The translations under genes and the position numbers were made by a program. 64,000 nt of DNA from Flavobacterium sp. W4I14 (GTDB lineage: Bacteria; Bacteroidota; Bacteroidia; Sphingobacteriales; Sphingobacteriaceae): NCBI GenBank assembly GCA_030817875.1, contig JAUSZU010000001.1, forward strand, positions 2,976,001-3,040,000, in the 5' to 3' direction. The notes under the pieces are model-generated. The model saw only the letters and a list, made by a program, of their open reading frames with translations, was not told where the DNA came from and searched no databases. Positions 1-8,733 of the stretch are shown here, in pieces. Every line of letters begins with the position of its first letter. The stretch's first letter is position 1.

Positions 1-390
1 AAATTTATCTTTAGATGAAAGATTTACATCAAAAGCAGGTGCTAAACCTAGCTCATAATCAAATTCGAAATCATCTGTATTATCCCATTTAAATTCGCGT
101 TCATCGTCCATTTTAGGAAGTGGTTGACCTAAAATTTCTAATTTTTGCTCCGCGATATAGTTAGATAAAGTATCGTTTAACAAGTTGTTAACCTCTTCTA
201 CCAAGATACTTTTGCCATACATTTTTTTAATGTGGGCAGCAGGAACCATTCCTTTACGGAAACCAGGTAATTGTGCTTTTTTAGCTTGATCTTTAATGGC
301 TTTCTCTACTTTTCCAGTGTAATCAGCAGGTGCGATTTTGATTTTTACAACAGCATTTAAGTTGCCGGTTTTTTCCTGTGTAATATTCAT
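1..390 (-). CDS. tig: trigger factor, N-terminal part (cut by window edge)
   Basis: Ribosome-associated chaperone and peptidyl-prolyl isomerase that meets nascent chains at the exit tunnel. The visible 130 codons begin MNITQEKTGNLNAVVKIKI and hold the ribosome-binding loop as PGFRKGMVP near residues 43-51, matching the family's GFRxGKxP signature. The rest, including the PPIase and C-terminal domains, lies beyond the left edge. The ATG at 388-390 is the only start that keeps the whole N-terminal ribosome-binding domain. No clear TAnnTTTG promoter was found directly upstream, where the sequence is a word-like repeat (ATGAGATATGAGATT). The identification is secure; completeness cannot be judged. 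Confidence 0.93.
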   Translation of the reverse strand, partial: MNITQEKTGNLNAVVKIKIAPADYTGKVEKAIKDQAKKAQLPGFRKGMVPAAHIKKMYGKSILVEEVNNLLNDTLSNYIAEQKLEILGQPLPKMDDEREFKWDNTDDFEFDYELGLAPAFDVNLSSKDKF

Positions 391-517
391 TTTTTCTGAG
401 ATATAGTAAGATGTGCTTTAGACGGGAGGTATGAGATATGAGATTTAAGAAGAAACCATATATCGCCACAACCGGCACAGCACATCAATTTTTATTAATC
501 AATGTTTTTAAAAACAA

Positions 518-548
518 AACCGTTCCGATTTTTAAATCGGAACGGCCT
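518..548 (-). terminator. rho-independent terminator of tRNA-Leu copy 1
   Basis: Perfect inverted repeat of about 12 bp (CCGTTCCGATTT with AAATCGGAACGG) immediately downstream of the tRNA on the minus strand. The minus-strand transcript continues into TTTTGTTTTT. A near copy follows the second tRNA. Confidence 0.8.
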
Positions 549-559
549 TTATCTTGTTG

Positions 560-641
560 TGCGGAAGAAGGGACTCGAACCCCCACGCCGTGAAGCGCCA
601 GATCCTAAGTCTGGTGCGGCTACCAATTACGCCACTTCCGC
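560..641 (-). tRNA. tRNA-Leu (anticodon UAG), copy 1
   Basis: An 82-nt class II tRNA read on the minus strand from GCGGAAG to the discriminator A. The acceptor stem is GCGGAAG with CTTCCGC. The anticodon arm is CCAGA-CTTAGGA-TCTGG, giving anticodon TAG and reading CUA leucine codons. It has the long variable arm typical of tRNA-Leu and a T-loop GGTTCGAGTCC. CCA is not encoded. An identical copy lies 319 bp upstream at 879-960. Confidence 0.95.
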
Positions 642-663
642 AGTTAGGATGTTGTAAGGACTG

Positions 664-692
664 CAAAGATAGAAACAAGATTGAATAATCAA
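664..692 (-). promoter_or_regulatory. Bacteroidota-type promoter of tRNA-Leu copy 1
   Basis: Minus strand shows TTG (within TTGATTATTC) followed at suitable spacing by TATCTTTG, a full match to the TAnnTTTG -7 element used by the Bacteroidota primary sigma factor. It ends about 22 bp before the mature tRNA 5' end. The same block precedes copy 2. Confidence 0.7.
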
Positions 693-833
693 AAGGCATG
701 GGCAATATTTTATCTATTATTTTGGTCAAAAACGGCTAACTATTTAGTTTTTAAGGAGAAAAATTTCAACAACAAAGACTTTTGCTGTGGTTTGTGGTAA
801 TATGGCTTCTTAAATGATCAGGGATATGGCCAT

Positions 834-867
834 AAAAAAACCGTTCTGATATTTAAATCGGAACGGT
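834..867 (-). terminator. rho-independent terminator of tRNA-Leu copy 2
   Basis: Stem CCGTTCTGAT / ATCGGAACGG (one G-T wobble), followed on the minus strand by a run of seven T. It ends transcription of the upstream tRNA copy before the first copy's region. Confidence 0.75.
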
Positions 868-878
868 TGATCTTGTTG

Positions 879-960
879 TGCGGAAGAAGGGACTCGAACC
901 CCCACGCCGTGAAGCGCCAGATCCTAAGTCTGGTGCGGCTACCAATTACGCCACTTCCGC
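879..960 (-). tRNA. tRNA-Leu (anticodon UAG), copy 2
   Basis: Identical over all 82 nt to the copy at 560-641: same acceptor stem, anticodon loop CTTAGGA and long variable arm. Its flanks (promoter and terminator hairpin) are also similar, so the unit seems to have been duplicated in tandem with a 319-bp period and then drifted outside the mature tRNA. Confidence 0.95.
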
Positions 961-982
961 AGATAGGATGTTTTAAGGATTG

Positions 983-1011
983 CAAAGATAGAAACTAAAT
1001 TGAATAATCAA
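983..1011 (-). promoter_or_regulatory. Bacteroidota-type promoter of tRNA-Leu copy 2
   Basis: Same arrangement as copy 1: TTGATTATTC, then TATCTTTG (TAnnTTTG) on the minus strand, ending about 23 bp from the mature tRNA 5' end. Conserved between the duplicates while the surroundings have diverged. Confidence 0.7.
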
Positions 1012-1162
1012 ATCTTTGCAATCCTTTGTGAAGAAACAAAATTTAATTTCCATGGTCGTGCGTACATCTTTGCAGTTCCCTAAGCACTGTCCGCCATTGC
1101 CAGCTTCACTGGCAATCTTAATGCATCAGAAAGTTAATGAACCATGGTTGAAGCTTTAAGAT

Positions 1163-1187
1163 TCCCGTTTTCACGGGAATGACGCCA
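1163..1187. repeat. short REP-like palindrome
   Basis: Hairpin ATTCCCGT-tttc-ACGGGAAT followed by GACG, a compact member of the interspersed 'AATGAC'-ended palindromes seen elsewhere in the window. It lies between the lipoprotein gene and the tRNAs, where no gene is visible (961-1207). Confidence 0.5.
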
Positions 1188-1207
1188 TTGTCTTAACCAC
1201 GCAGGTA

Positions 1208-1510
1208 TCAAAATTTCACGAGGGTTACATCAACCAATTCAGGTCCGCCTTCTAATGGATAGCCAGAAACCTTTTTCCCTTTTATGGTAACTTTCTTATC
1301 TAAATAGGTATCAAGATTTATGTTTGCACTTTTTAAGGCATAAGTTTTATTGTCGGTCTTTAATAAATGTGTACCGTACTGAAACGTAGTCATGCCTAAT
1401 TTTTCAATTGTTCCACTTGCAGTAACTGTAGTTGAGTTTCCTCCGTTTTTCATTGAACTGCAACTGGAAATTACGGCTACGAACAGGGATAGTATTAATA
1501 CTTTTTTCAT
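1208..1510 (-). CDS. small lipoprotein of unknown function
   Basis: A 100-aa protein with a lipoprotein signal: basic start MKK, hydrophobic LILSLFVAVIS, then a lipobox-like SSC at about residues 15-17. The mature part is about 80 residues of beta-rich sequence with GTIEKLG, YALKSANI, KVTIKGKKVSG and a final VDVTLVKF, which looks like a small OB-type barrel (inference from pattern only). Probably anchored in the outer or inner membrane facing the periplasm. No operon partner: the next gene starts 76 bp upstream and has its own promoter signal. Function unknown. Confidence 0.7.
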   Translation of the reverse strand: MKKVLILSLFVAVISSCSSMKNGGNSTTVTASGTIEKLGMTTFQYGTHLLKTDNKTYALKSANINLDTYLDKKVTIKGKKVSGYPLEGGPELVDVTLVKF

Positions 1511-1586
1511 CAGATTATGATTTTTATTGTAATGGTATGATAACGGGATAACTTAACGGTATGCTACAAATTATGAAAATTTGCCT

Positions 1587-2390
1587 TTAAAAGCTAATAA
1601 TTTGCTTCTGAAACTCAAAAAAGTATTGAACAGCTTTAACCAATCTGCTTCCATACCAGCTAAACATTTCTCCATCTACCAGTATAATTTTTGCTTCAGG
1701 AATGGCCGCCAGAATTTCTTCAATGTGTTTTTCTCCAAAAGGATAGGGCTCGGACGACAGTAGGATCAGTTCGCAATTTAAAGTTTTCAGTTCCTCTAGT
1801 GTAACCGACGGATAACGTTCTTGCATAATCACATTCGTCATACCATTAATCAGCAGAATATCATCAATAAAGGTATTTTTTCCAGCAGCCATGTAGGGCT
1901 TGCGCCAGATGAGATAGGCAACCTTTTTATCGATATGCTGTTGAAGTGCAAGTGTTTTCAGATCATTAAATCCAGCAGAAATTAAATGGTTAAGGTAACT
2001 GGCTTCTGGCTCGCGATCTACAAGCTCCCCTATTTGTCCAATGGTTTTCATCGCGTCATCCAAAGTGAAAATATCGCTCATCCAAACCGGAAAATCTGCT
2101 GCGAGCTCTTCTATATCACTTTGCGTATTCTCTTCTTTGTTGCCAATAATCAAATCGGGTTTTAAGTCTTTGATTAAATCGATGTTAAGCTTTTTTGTTC
2201 CACCAACCTTGGTTCTTTCTGCAAACTTTTCTATCGGATGGATACAAAATTTGGTCAATCCGATAATTTCCTGATCCAATCCCAAATCAAATAACAATTC
2301 TGTTTGTGAGGGCACGACAGAAATAATCCGTTTGGGTGGGAAATTGATGAAAATTTCCCTGCCCATTTGATCGATAAAGGACTTTTGCAT
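1587..2390 (-). CDS. BtuF-like helical-backbone metal-receptor protein
   Basis: Member of the family of ABC-transporter binding proteins for cobalamin and iron-siderophores. Visible family features are the opening DQMGREIFINFPPKRIISVVPSQTELLFDLG, IIGLTKFCIHP, LKPDLIIGN, a long central helix and a closing IILVDGEMFSWYGSRL. I chose the ATG at 2390 (MQKSFIDQMG) over an upstream one 39 bp earlier because a TATATTTG promoter element sits between them. No signal peptide is visible and no permease or ATPase adjoins, unusual for a transporter component. It may work with a distant transporter or have another role. About 267 aa, the normal size for a mature domain. Confidence 0.75.
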   Translation of the reverse strand: MQKSFIDQMGREIFINFPPKRIISVVPSQTELLFDLGLDQEIIGLTKFCIHPIEKFAERTKVGGTKKLNIDLIKDLKPDLIIGNKEENTQSDIEELAADFPVWMSDIFTLDDAMKTIGQIGELVDREPEASYLNHLISAGFNDLKTLALQQHIDKKVAYLIWRKPYMAAGKNTFIDDILLINGMTNVIMQERYPSVTLEELKTLNCELILLSSEPYPFGEKHIEEILAAIPEAKIILVDGEMFSWYGSRLVKAVQYFFEFQKQIISF

Positions 2391-2394
2391 GTTG

Positions 2395-2402
2395 CAAATA
2401 TA
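2395..2402 (-). promoter_or_regulatory. -7 promoter element just before the BtuF-like gene
   Basis: Minus strand TATATTTG is an exact TAnnTTTG match ending five bases before the chosen ATG, so the transcript would be leaderless or nearly so. A TTG lies about 24 bp upstream, slightly longer than usual spacing. Confidence 0.45.
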
Positions 2403-2476
2403 GGATTTACTAAAGATTAGTCTGTTCAAGGAAGTCTTTTAAAAGAACATTCTTCATTCAGTAAATTTTTACCTCA

Positions 2477-3355
2477 TCAATCTGCAATCAACATCTTTTT
2501 ATATTCTTTTGGGGTAACGCCTTTTGCAAGCTTAAAAAATTTGTTAAAATTAGAAAGGCTGTTAAAACCACATATATAAGCCATTTCACTTATCTGGTGA
2601 TCACTTTCGGCAATTAATTTGCAGGCATGACCAATTCTTACTTCATTAACAAAAGTTACAAAGGTTTTCTGTGTACGGTTCTTAAAGTATCTGCAAAAAG
2701 CCTGTTTATTCATATTGGTCATCTCGGCAGCATCTACCAACAAGATCTCCTTATTAAAATTATCAAAAACATATTTCAGAATTTTGTCCATCCTATCATT
2801 ATCTTTTAACTGATAGTTATTGGTATAGCCCGGGCTCGCCAGTAACGCATAATCTTTATTTTGACAAAGCAGGTTTAAAATTTCGAGCACCCCAATTAAA
2901 CGGGTTATTTCTTCTGTTGCCTGAGCAATTTTCAACAACAAAGGTTTTATTTCCTTTCTGGCCGAAAAGTTAAATTTCATTCCACGTTTAGCCAGTTGGA
3001 AAAAATTTTTAAGTTTCTGGATATGCTCTGGCTCATGAAAAATATCCAGTATTTTTTCGGGATGAAGAAAAAGCGAAATCGAATGTGCATGTGTATTTGG
3101 TGTCGAATCGCTAAAATATTGCTGGCTATTGTGCCATACATGAGGCAAATTAGCGCCTACAAAAATCATGTCTTCGTTATTAAAATCTTCAATACTATCA
3201 CCGATCATGCGGCGCCCTTCACTCTCAACATTATAAGTGAGCTGGCATTCTTCGTGAAAATGGAATTCAGTAGAAAAGTAAGGCGCGTTTACAATCTTTA
3301 TGCCGTAAACATCATTTACCTTTCCATCAAGTATTTTGGCGAAAATCGGTTTCAT
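2477..3355 (-). CDS. AraC-family transcriptional regulator
   Basis: A 292-aa regulator. The N-terminal ~130 residues look like a cupin sensor (HFHEECQLTYNVESEG, then LPHVWHN). The C-terminal ~100 residues carry the two helix-turn-helix motifs of AraC proteins: LLVDAAEMTNMNKQAFCRYFKN and ISEMAYICGFNSLSNFNKFFK, ending in the signature GVTPKEYKK. It is divergent from the fucose cluster that starts 208 bp away, so it probably senses a sugar or intermediate and activates that cluster (inference). I saw no convincing operator repeat in the intergenic region. The gene appears intact although two of its likely targets are broken. Confidence 0.85.
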   Translation of the reverse strand: MKPIFAKILDGKVNDVYGIKIVNAPYFSTEFHFHEECQLTYNVESEGRRMIGDSIEDFNNEDMIFVGANLPHVWHNSQQYFSDSTPNTHAHSISLFLHPEKILDIFHEPEHIQKLKNFFQLAKRGMKFNFSARKEIKPLLLKIAQATEEITRLIGVLEILNLLCQNKDYALLASPGYTNNYQLKDNDRMDKILKYVFDNFNKEILLVDAAEMTNMNKQAFCRYFKNRTQKTFVTFVNEVRIGHACKLIAESDHQISEMAYICGFNSLSNFNKFFKLAKGVTPKEYKKMLIAD

Positions 3356-3563
3356 TTGATCCAGACTATTTGCTTTACCACCAATTATGATAGCTATTTG
3401 GTTATGAAAAACTAATTTACAACTTACATCTTAAATTACCAATTAACACAAAAAATATCAATAAAAAGGCTAATATAACATCACTATTAGCGAATTATAC
3501 TTCAGTTAATCTCTTTTTTCATTAATAAATTAGCTATTACAAACACTAACCAAATTAAACAAC

Positions 3564-4328
3564 ATGCTTCATCATAAAATTATTGTACTAACAGGAGGTG
3601 CCGATGGCATTGGCTGGGAATGTGCAAAGGCCTATTCAAAAGCCGGTGCTACTGTTTGTATCCTTGATAAAAACCCAATAGCCGAAAACAAACTCAATGA
3701 ACTCGAAAACGCGCAAAAAATAGCCATAACCTGCAATCTAGTTAACGAAAATGATGTAAAAGATGCTTTTAAAACGATCATCGAAAAGTTTGGTGTTATA
3801 GATGCTATACATAACAATGCAGGGATTGCGCATCCTTCAAAAACACTCGATCAGACTACAGATGCTGAGTGGGATTTGTTGATGAATGTTAATTTATAAA
3901 GCATTTTATATACCACCCGCCATGGCATCGAGCATCTTAAAAAAACAAAGGGCTGTATTTTAAATACCAGTTCGATGGTAGGCACCATTGGTCAAGACAA
4001 TCATGCCGCTTATGTAGCCACAAAAGGTGCAATTAATGCCTTAACGAAAGCCATGGCTTTAGATTATGCGCCATACAAAATACGCGTTAATGCGGTTTCA
4101 CCCGCAGTGATTAATACTCCAACCTTGCAATCATGGAGCAAGGAGCAGTCCAATAAAGAAGAAATACAATATTACTTAGATAAACTTCAACCATTAGGTA
4201 GCATGCCAGCTGGCGATGTAATTGCGGATGCTTGCTTATTCTTACTGAGCGATGCTGCAAGATTTATAACAGGAACTATTTTACCGATAAGCGGTGGCGC
4301 CGAACTAGGGTACAGGGCCGTCATATAA
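3564..4328 (+). pseudogene. SDR-family dehydrogenase with an in-frame stop (fucose cluster)
   Basis: A 254-codon short-chain dehydrogenase frame interrupted by TAA at 3897-3899, codon 112; both halves are in the same frame. Visible SDR motifs are TGGADGIG (NAD(P) binding, residues ~9-16), NNAG (~89), the catalytic Ser in NTSSMVG, and YVATK (catalytic Tyr and Lys). The stop replaces what is normally a Lys in the 'NVNLKS' region and could be one AAA-to-TAA change. By context the enzyme would be L-fucose dehydrogenase or 2-keto-3-deoxy-L-fuconate dehydrogenase. It is followed 14 bp later by fuconate dehydratase. Truncation would separate cofactor-binding and catalytic halves, so function is probably lost unless the stop is read through or is a sequence error. 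Confidence 0.85.
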
Positions 4329-4342
4329 TCCAGATTATTAAC

Positions 4343-5563
4343 ATGATAAGCAAAATAGAAATTAGCGACAAACGATTTGAACTATCAACCGGTGCAGGCA
4401 GCGATGCCATACATAAAGATCCTCAATATTCTTATGCAGTTACCAATTTAACCAACGAAAACGGCATAACAGGAACAGGCTTAGCCTTTACCCTAGGCGC
4501 TGGTAACGATTTGGTGTGCAATGCCGCTCAATTTTATGCCAATACCTTAAAGGGAAAAGATATTGAAGAACTGATGAGTGATTTTGGACAGACTTTTCGT
4601 ACTTTATCAAACGAACAGCAATTTAGGTGGTTAGGGCCACATAAAGGTGTTGTACATTTAGGGTTAGCTTCTGTAACCAATGCCTGTTACGATTTATGGG
4701 CAAAAAAACGTGGCGTACCACTTTGGAAACTACTGATCGATTTGAGCCCCGAAGAAATTGTGAATACGCTCGATCTCTCCTATCTGGAAGATGTACTCAC
4801 CAAAGAAGAGGCAATTGCCATGCTGCAGAGCCAAACCGATTTCAAAAAATCGAGAGAGGCTATTCTTGATATCGGTTATCCAGGATATGATACTTCTGTA
4901 GGCTGGTTTAATTACGATGATGAAAAGGTGCGCGAAAACTGCAAAAAAGCTATTGCCAATGGTTTTACCGCAATGAAACTTAAAGTAGGATCTGCCGATC
5001 CTAAGCGTGATATCAGAAGGGCAAATATTGTACGTGAAGTTGCTGGCGAAACCTCAAAAGTAATGTTAGATGCCAACCAGCAATGGACGCTGCCGCAAGC
5101 CATTTCAATATGTAACGAGCTTAAAAATATGAATCCTTTCTGGGTGGAAGAACCTACGCACCCTGATGATGTATTGGCACACCAGACTTTGGCTAAAGAA
5201 ATTGCTCCAGTTAAATTGGCCTTGGGAGAACATGTACCCAACCGAATTATTTTTAAAAACTACCTGCAAACTGGCTGTACAGGTTTTGCGCAGGTAGATG
5301 CTGTACGTGTAGGCGGCGTTAGCGAATTCATTACGATTAGTTTATTGTGCAAAAAATTTGGTGTGCCGGTTGTACCCCATGTTGGCGACATGGGGCAGTT
5401 ACATCAGCATCTGGTACTGTTTAATCATATTGCCATGGGCCACGAAGCTTTATTTCTGGAACATATTCCCCATTTAAAACAACACTTTAAAAATCCGATT
5501 AAAATTGAAAACGGAGTGTACATCACTCCACAAGAAGCGGGAAGCAGCTGTGATTTAAAATAA
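4343..5563 (+). CDS. L-fuconate dehydratase (enolase superfamily)
   Basis: A 406-aa enzyme of the mandelate-racemase branch of the enolase superfamily. It should convert L-fuconate to 2-keto-3-deoxy-L-fuconate in the non-phosphorylated fucose pathway. The N-terminal half matches the fuconate dehydratase type (GAGSDAIHKDPQYSYAV, RWLGPHKGVVHLGLASV, YDLWAKKRGVPLWKLL). The barrel shows AMKLKVG (catalytic Lys), MLDANQQW, WVEEPTHPDD and ALGEHVPN (metal ligands D, E, E) and the His region VVPHVGDMGQLHQHL. The ATG at 4343 is chosen because an upstream extension would overlap the SDR gene and adds nothing family-like. It lies between the SDR and the symporter in one apparent operon. Confidence 0.88.
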   Translation: MISKIEISDKRFELSTGAGSDAIHKDPQYSYAVTNLTNENGITGTGLAFTLGAGNDLVCNAAQFYANTLKGKDIEELMSDFGQTFRTLSNEQQFRWLGPHKGVVHLGLASVTNACYDLWAKKRGVPLWKLLIDLSPEEIVNTLDLSYLEDVLTKEEAIAMLQSQTDFKKSREAILDIGYPGYDTSVGWFNYDDEKVRENCKKAIANGFTAMKLKVGSADPKRDIRRANIVREVAGETSKVMLDANQQWTLPQAISICNELKNMNPFWVEEPTHPDDVLAHQTLAKEIAPVKLALGEHVPNRIIFKNYLQTGCTGFAQVDAVRVGGVSEFITISLLCKKFGVPVVPHVGDMGQLHQHLVLFNHIAMGHEALFLEHIPHLKQHFKNPIKIENGVYITPQEAGSSCDLK

Positions 5564-5581
5564 CCCAAAATCTAACCAAAT

Positions 5582-7234
5582 ATGATCAGTACAACCGATA
5601 TCATAATTACCATTGCTTATATACTTTTTATTGTAACCATAGGCTTATGGACAGGAACGAGAAAAAAGAAAAACGAAGAAACCACCAGCGGAGAATACTT
5701 TTTGGCGGGCAAATCGCTTAAATGGCCTATGATTGGCCTGGCGCTGTTTGCAACAAACATTTCGTGTCTCCATTTGGTAAGTTTGGCACAGAGCGGATTT
5801 GACAGCGGCCTTTTAAATGGCAATTTTGAATGGATGGCGGCATTTACCCTTATTCTTTTGGCCTTATTATTTATTCCTTTCTATATCCGTTCGGGCATTT
5901 CTACTTTACCCGATTTTTTAGAGCGAAGGTATAACCGGGCCTGCAGAGACTGGTTGGCATTCATCTCTATCCTATCGGCCATCATTATCCACATTGCCTT
6001 TTCTTTTTTAGCAGGTGGTATTGTACTCGAAACCCTATTCGGCATAGATATGTATGTAAGTATAGTGGTAATTGCCTCGCTAACCGGACTATACACCATT
6101 ATTGGCGGCTTAAGGGCCGTGGTAGTTACCGAAACCATACAGAGTTTGGTGTTGATTACCGGCGCCATTATCATTACAGTTTTTGCGTGGAATAAAGTTG
6201 GTGGCTGGGACCATATGACAGGTATACTGGAAAAAGAAAATGCCATGGATAAGCTCAGTATGATACGCCCGATTGGCGATAAGAGTGGAATGAGCTGGAT
6301 AGCCGTATTTTTAGGGTATCCGGTTTTGGGTATTTGGTACTGGTGTGCCGACCAAACCATAGTACAACGTGTTTTGGGCGCAAAAGATGAAAACCATGCC
6401 CGCGTAGGTACTTTATTCTGCGGTTTTATCAAAATTCTGCCGGTGTTTATTTTCGTGCTGCCTGGTTTGTTTGCCTATATCTTGTATAAATCAGGTACCA
6501 TGGATTTATCGAGTTTGCAAACCGTTGGCGCCAATGGCGAAACAGTATTAAATACCAAAGGCATTTATACTTTAATGATTACCCAACTTTTACCAAAAGG
6601 ATTGGTGGGGATTTTGGTAGCGGCATTATTATCTGGTTTAATGAGCCAAATAGCGGGGGCATTAAATTCTATCGCCACCTTAAGCAGTTATGATTTATAC
6701 AAAAGATTTAAACCCGAAACCAGCGATAAAAAATTAGTTCGTGTAGGTCGCTGGTCGGCAGGAATTGCTTTAGCCGCTTCAATAGGCCTATTGCCATTAT
6801 TAAATAGCTATCAAAGCCTTTTTGAAGGCATAAACGATGTAATCGCACATATTGCCCCTCCTATTACCTGTGTGTTCTTATTAGGAGTATTTTGGAAAAA
6901 AGCATCGGCAAAAGGAGCGCAATATACTCTGCTGCTCGGTTCTATCATTGGGGCGAGTGTTTTTGTGGTAAACAAATTATATGGCACAGAAACTATAATC
7001 GGTAAAATCCCCTTCATGATGATGGCATTTTACCTGTTCTGCATCTGTGTATTTATACAGGTTATATTTTCTTACATCTATCCTGTAAAACACACCGCCC
7101 AAAGCGAAGCCCTGTACTGGAATTCTATTTGGGAGCCCTTGAAAAGTAAAGGCTGGAGCGGAATAGGCAACTACAAATTTCTGTCGGCGCTTTTATTGGT
7201 GATAATGGGTGCTTTATATGTCTACTTTAAATAA
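5582..7234 (+). CDS. sodium/solute symporter (SSS family), probable fucose importer
   Basis: A 550-aa inner-membrane protein with about 13-14 hydrophobic helices. Family features include EYFLAGKSLKWPMIGLALFATNISCLHLVSLAQSGF near the start, GLYTIIGGLRAVVVTETIQSLVLITGAIIITV, WYWCADQTIVQRVLGAK and AALLSGLMSQIAGALNSIATLSSYDLYKRF, all typical of SGLT-type sugar transporters. It starts 18 bp after the dehydratase gene, so the two are probably co-transcribed. By position it imports L-fucose, or another sugar released by the downstream fucosidase, using the sodium gradient. Substrate is inference; family is clear. Confidence 0.88.
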   Translation: MISTTDIIITIAYILFIVTIGLWTGTRKKKNEETTSGEYFLAGKSLKWPMIGLALFATNISCLHLVSLAQSGFDSGLLNGNFEWMAAFTLILLALLFIPFYIRSGISTLPDFLERRYNRACRDWLAFISILSAIIIHIAFSFLAGGIVLETLFGIDMYVSIVVIASLTGLYTIIGGLRAVVVTETIQSLVLITGAIIITVFAWNKVGGWDHMTGILEKENAMDKLSMIRPIGDKSGMSWIAVFLGYPVLGIWYWCADQTIVQRVLGAKDENHARVGTLFCGFIKILPVFIFVLPGLFAYILYKSGTMDLSSLQTVGANGETVLNTKGIYTLMITQLLPKGLVGILVAALLSGLMSQIAGALNSIATLSSYDLYKRFKPETSDKKLVRVGRWSAGIALAASIGLLPLLNSYQSLFEGINDVIAHIAPPITCVFLLGVFWKKASAKGAQYTLLLGSIIGASVFVVNKLYGTETIIGKIPFMMMAFYLFCICVFIQVIFSYIYPVKHTAQSEALYWNSIWEPLKSKGWSGIGNYKFLSALLLVIMGALYVYFK

Positions 7235-7241
7235 AATTGAT

Positions 7242-8547
7242 ATGAATATGAAAAGATTTCTCTTGTTTCTCGTTGCACTAATTACTTTTTTCAGTGTAAA
7301 TGCGCAAACCAAAACAAATGCTTCAGTAATGAACGATTTCATGAATAAACGGTTTGGTATGTTTATTCATTGGGGGCCAGTGAGTTTACGCGGTACCGAG
7401 ATTGGCTGGAGCCGTGGCGATCAGGTTCCAACAGATGATTACGATAATCTCTATAAAGAATTCAACCCTCTTCTATTTGATGCCCGACGCCATTGTAAAA
7501 ACAGCAAAAGATGCCGGAATGAAATATCTGACCATTACAGCACGTCATCATGATGGGTTCTGCTTATGGCCAACTGCATTTACTGATTTTAATATTACCA
7601 ACACACCTTATAAAAAAGATATTGTTGGTGCATTAAACGAAGCCTGTAAAAAACAGGGAATTAAGTTCTGTATTTATTACTCGGTATTAGACTGGCATCA
7701 TCCAGATTACCCGATCCACTCTCCAAAAAACCAAACGATTGATCCAAAATCAGACATGAGCCGATATATACTTTATATGAAAAACCAGTTAAAGGAGCTC
7801 ATTACCAAATATGATCCTTATATGCTCTGGTTTGACGGACAATGGGAAAAACCCTGGACAGACGAAATGGGTAAAGATTTATATGCATATCTAAAACACC
7901 TAAAACCCGATATAATCATCAATAACCGCTTGGGAAAAGAATTTGCAGCAATGGAAAACAAAAACATTGACGCTTCTAAAATGATAGGCGATTACGACAC
8001 GCCAGAACAGGTAGTAGGCAAATTAAATATGTTTACGCCATGGGAAAGCTGTTTTACTATCTGTAACCAATGGGCCTGGAAACCAAACGATAAAATGAAA
8101 CCGCTAAAACAATGCCTTGAAATTATTTCGAAAACAGCAGGTGGTAATGGCAATCTTTTATTAAATGTAGGCCCTATGCCAGATGGCAGAATTGAAGCCC
8201 GCCAAATAGAACGCTTAAGAGAAATTGGCGATTGGTTAAAAACCAATGGTAAAGCCATTTATGGCACAAAAGGTGGCCCATTTCAACCGAACAATGATTA
8301 CACAACGACCAGAAAAGGGAATAAAATTTACGTGCATGTATTAAACACCAATCTGGCCAAGTTGAGTTTAAAGGCTATCCCCGGTTTAAAAGTTAAAAAA
8401 GCATATCTGTTAAATAACCAAACCATTAATATGGAGCAAAAAGATGGCATTTCTCTACAACTTCCCAACAACCTGGCCAACCAATCAGATTATATTGTTG
8501 TGCTGGAATTAAATGGAAACGCAGAAAACATTCCAGTTATTGAATAA
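7242..8547 (+). pseudogene. alpha-L-fucosidase (GH29), frameshifted
   Basis: A GH29 fucosidase whose frame breaks near 7483-7485. The first segment carries a signal peptide (MNMKRFLLFLVALITFFSVNAQ) and the family opening FMNKRFGMFIHWGPVSLRG. The second frame continues DAIVKTAKDAGMKYLTITARHHDGFCLW, then YYSVLDWHHPDYP, MLWFDGQWE (nucleophile Asp region) and GNLLLNVGPMPDGRI. Removing one C from the CCC at 7483-7485 joins the frames as FDADAIVKTAKDAG, so it is a single-base insertion at about codon 81. A periplasmic enzyme releasing L-fucose would feed the symporter gene ending 7 bp upstream. Unless corrected, only about 104 residues would be made. Possible causes are real decay, phase variation at a very short C run, or sequencing error. 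Confidence 0.88.
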
Positions 8548-8578
8548 ACCGATGAGGCTGTATTATAAATATAGAATT

Positions 8579-8666
8579 GTCATCCTGAGCTTGTCGAAGG
8601 ACTTTTTTAATGTGTTAAAAGGCATTTCAAAAGGCTCTTTGTAGGAGTCCTTTGGACAACGTGACA
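8579..8666. repeat. REP-like inverted repeat
   Basis: GTCATCCTGAGCTTGTCGAAGG at the left and a degenerate reverse complement (GTCCTTTGGACAACGTGACA) at the right form a long imperfect hairpin in the 186-bp gap between the fucosidase and mutarotase genes. The same 'GTCAT...GAC' ended family recurs through the window. Confidence 0.6.
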
Positions 8667-8733
8667 AATTCAAAGTAAATTACAAGTTATGATAAAGCCT
8701 CTTTATAACCATTAAAAAGCAAATTGTATACTA

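Noticed and set aside
532..729. ORF of 65 codons on the minus strand across tRNA-Leu copy 1
   Set aside because: It reads through the tRNA, its terminator and promoter; the peptide is an accidental translation.
879..960. Attachment site for an integrated element at tRNA-Leu
   Set aside because: No integrase, no partial tRNA copy; the second tRNA is complete with its own promoter, so tandem duplication is simpler.
4912..5241. Minus-strand ORF inside the fuconate dehydratase gene
   Set aside because: Opposite-frame shadow of a conserved enzyme barrel.
5881..6432. Long minus-strand ORF (183 codons) inside the symporter gene
   Set aside because: It is the shadow of a membrane-protein gene in the opposite frame; no start context or family resemblance.
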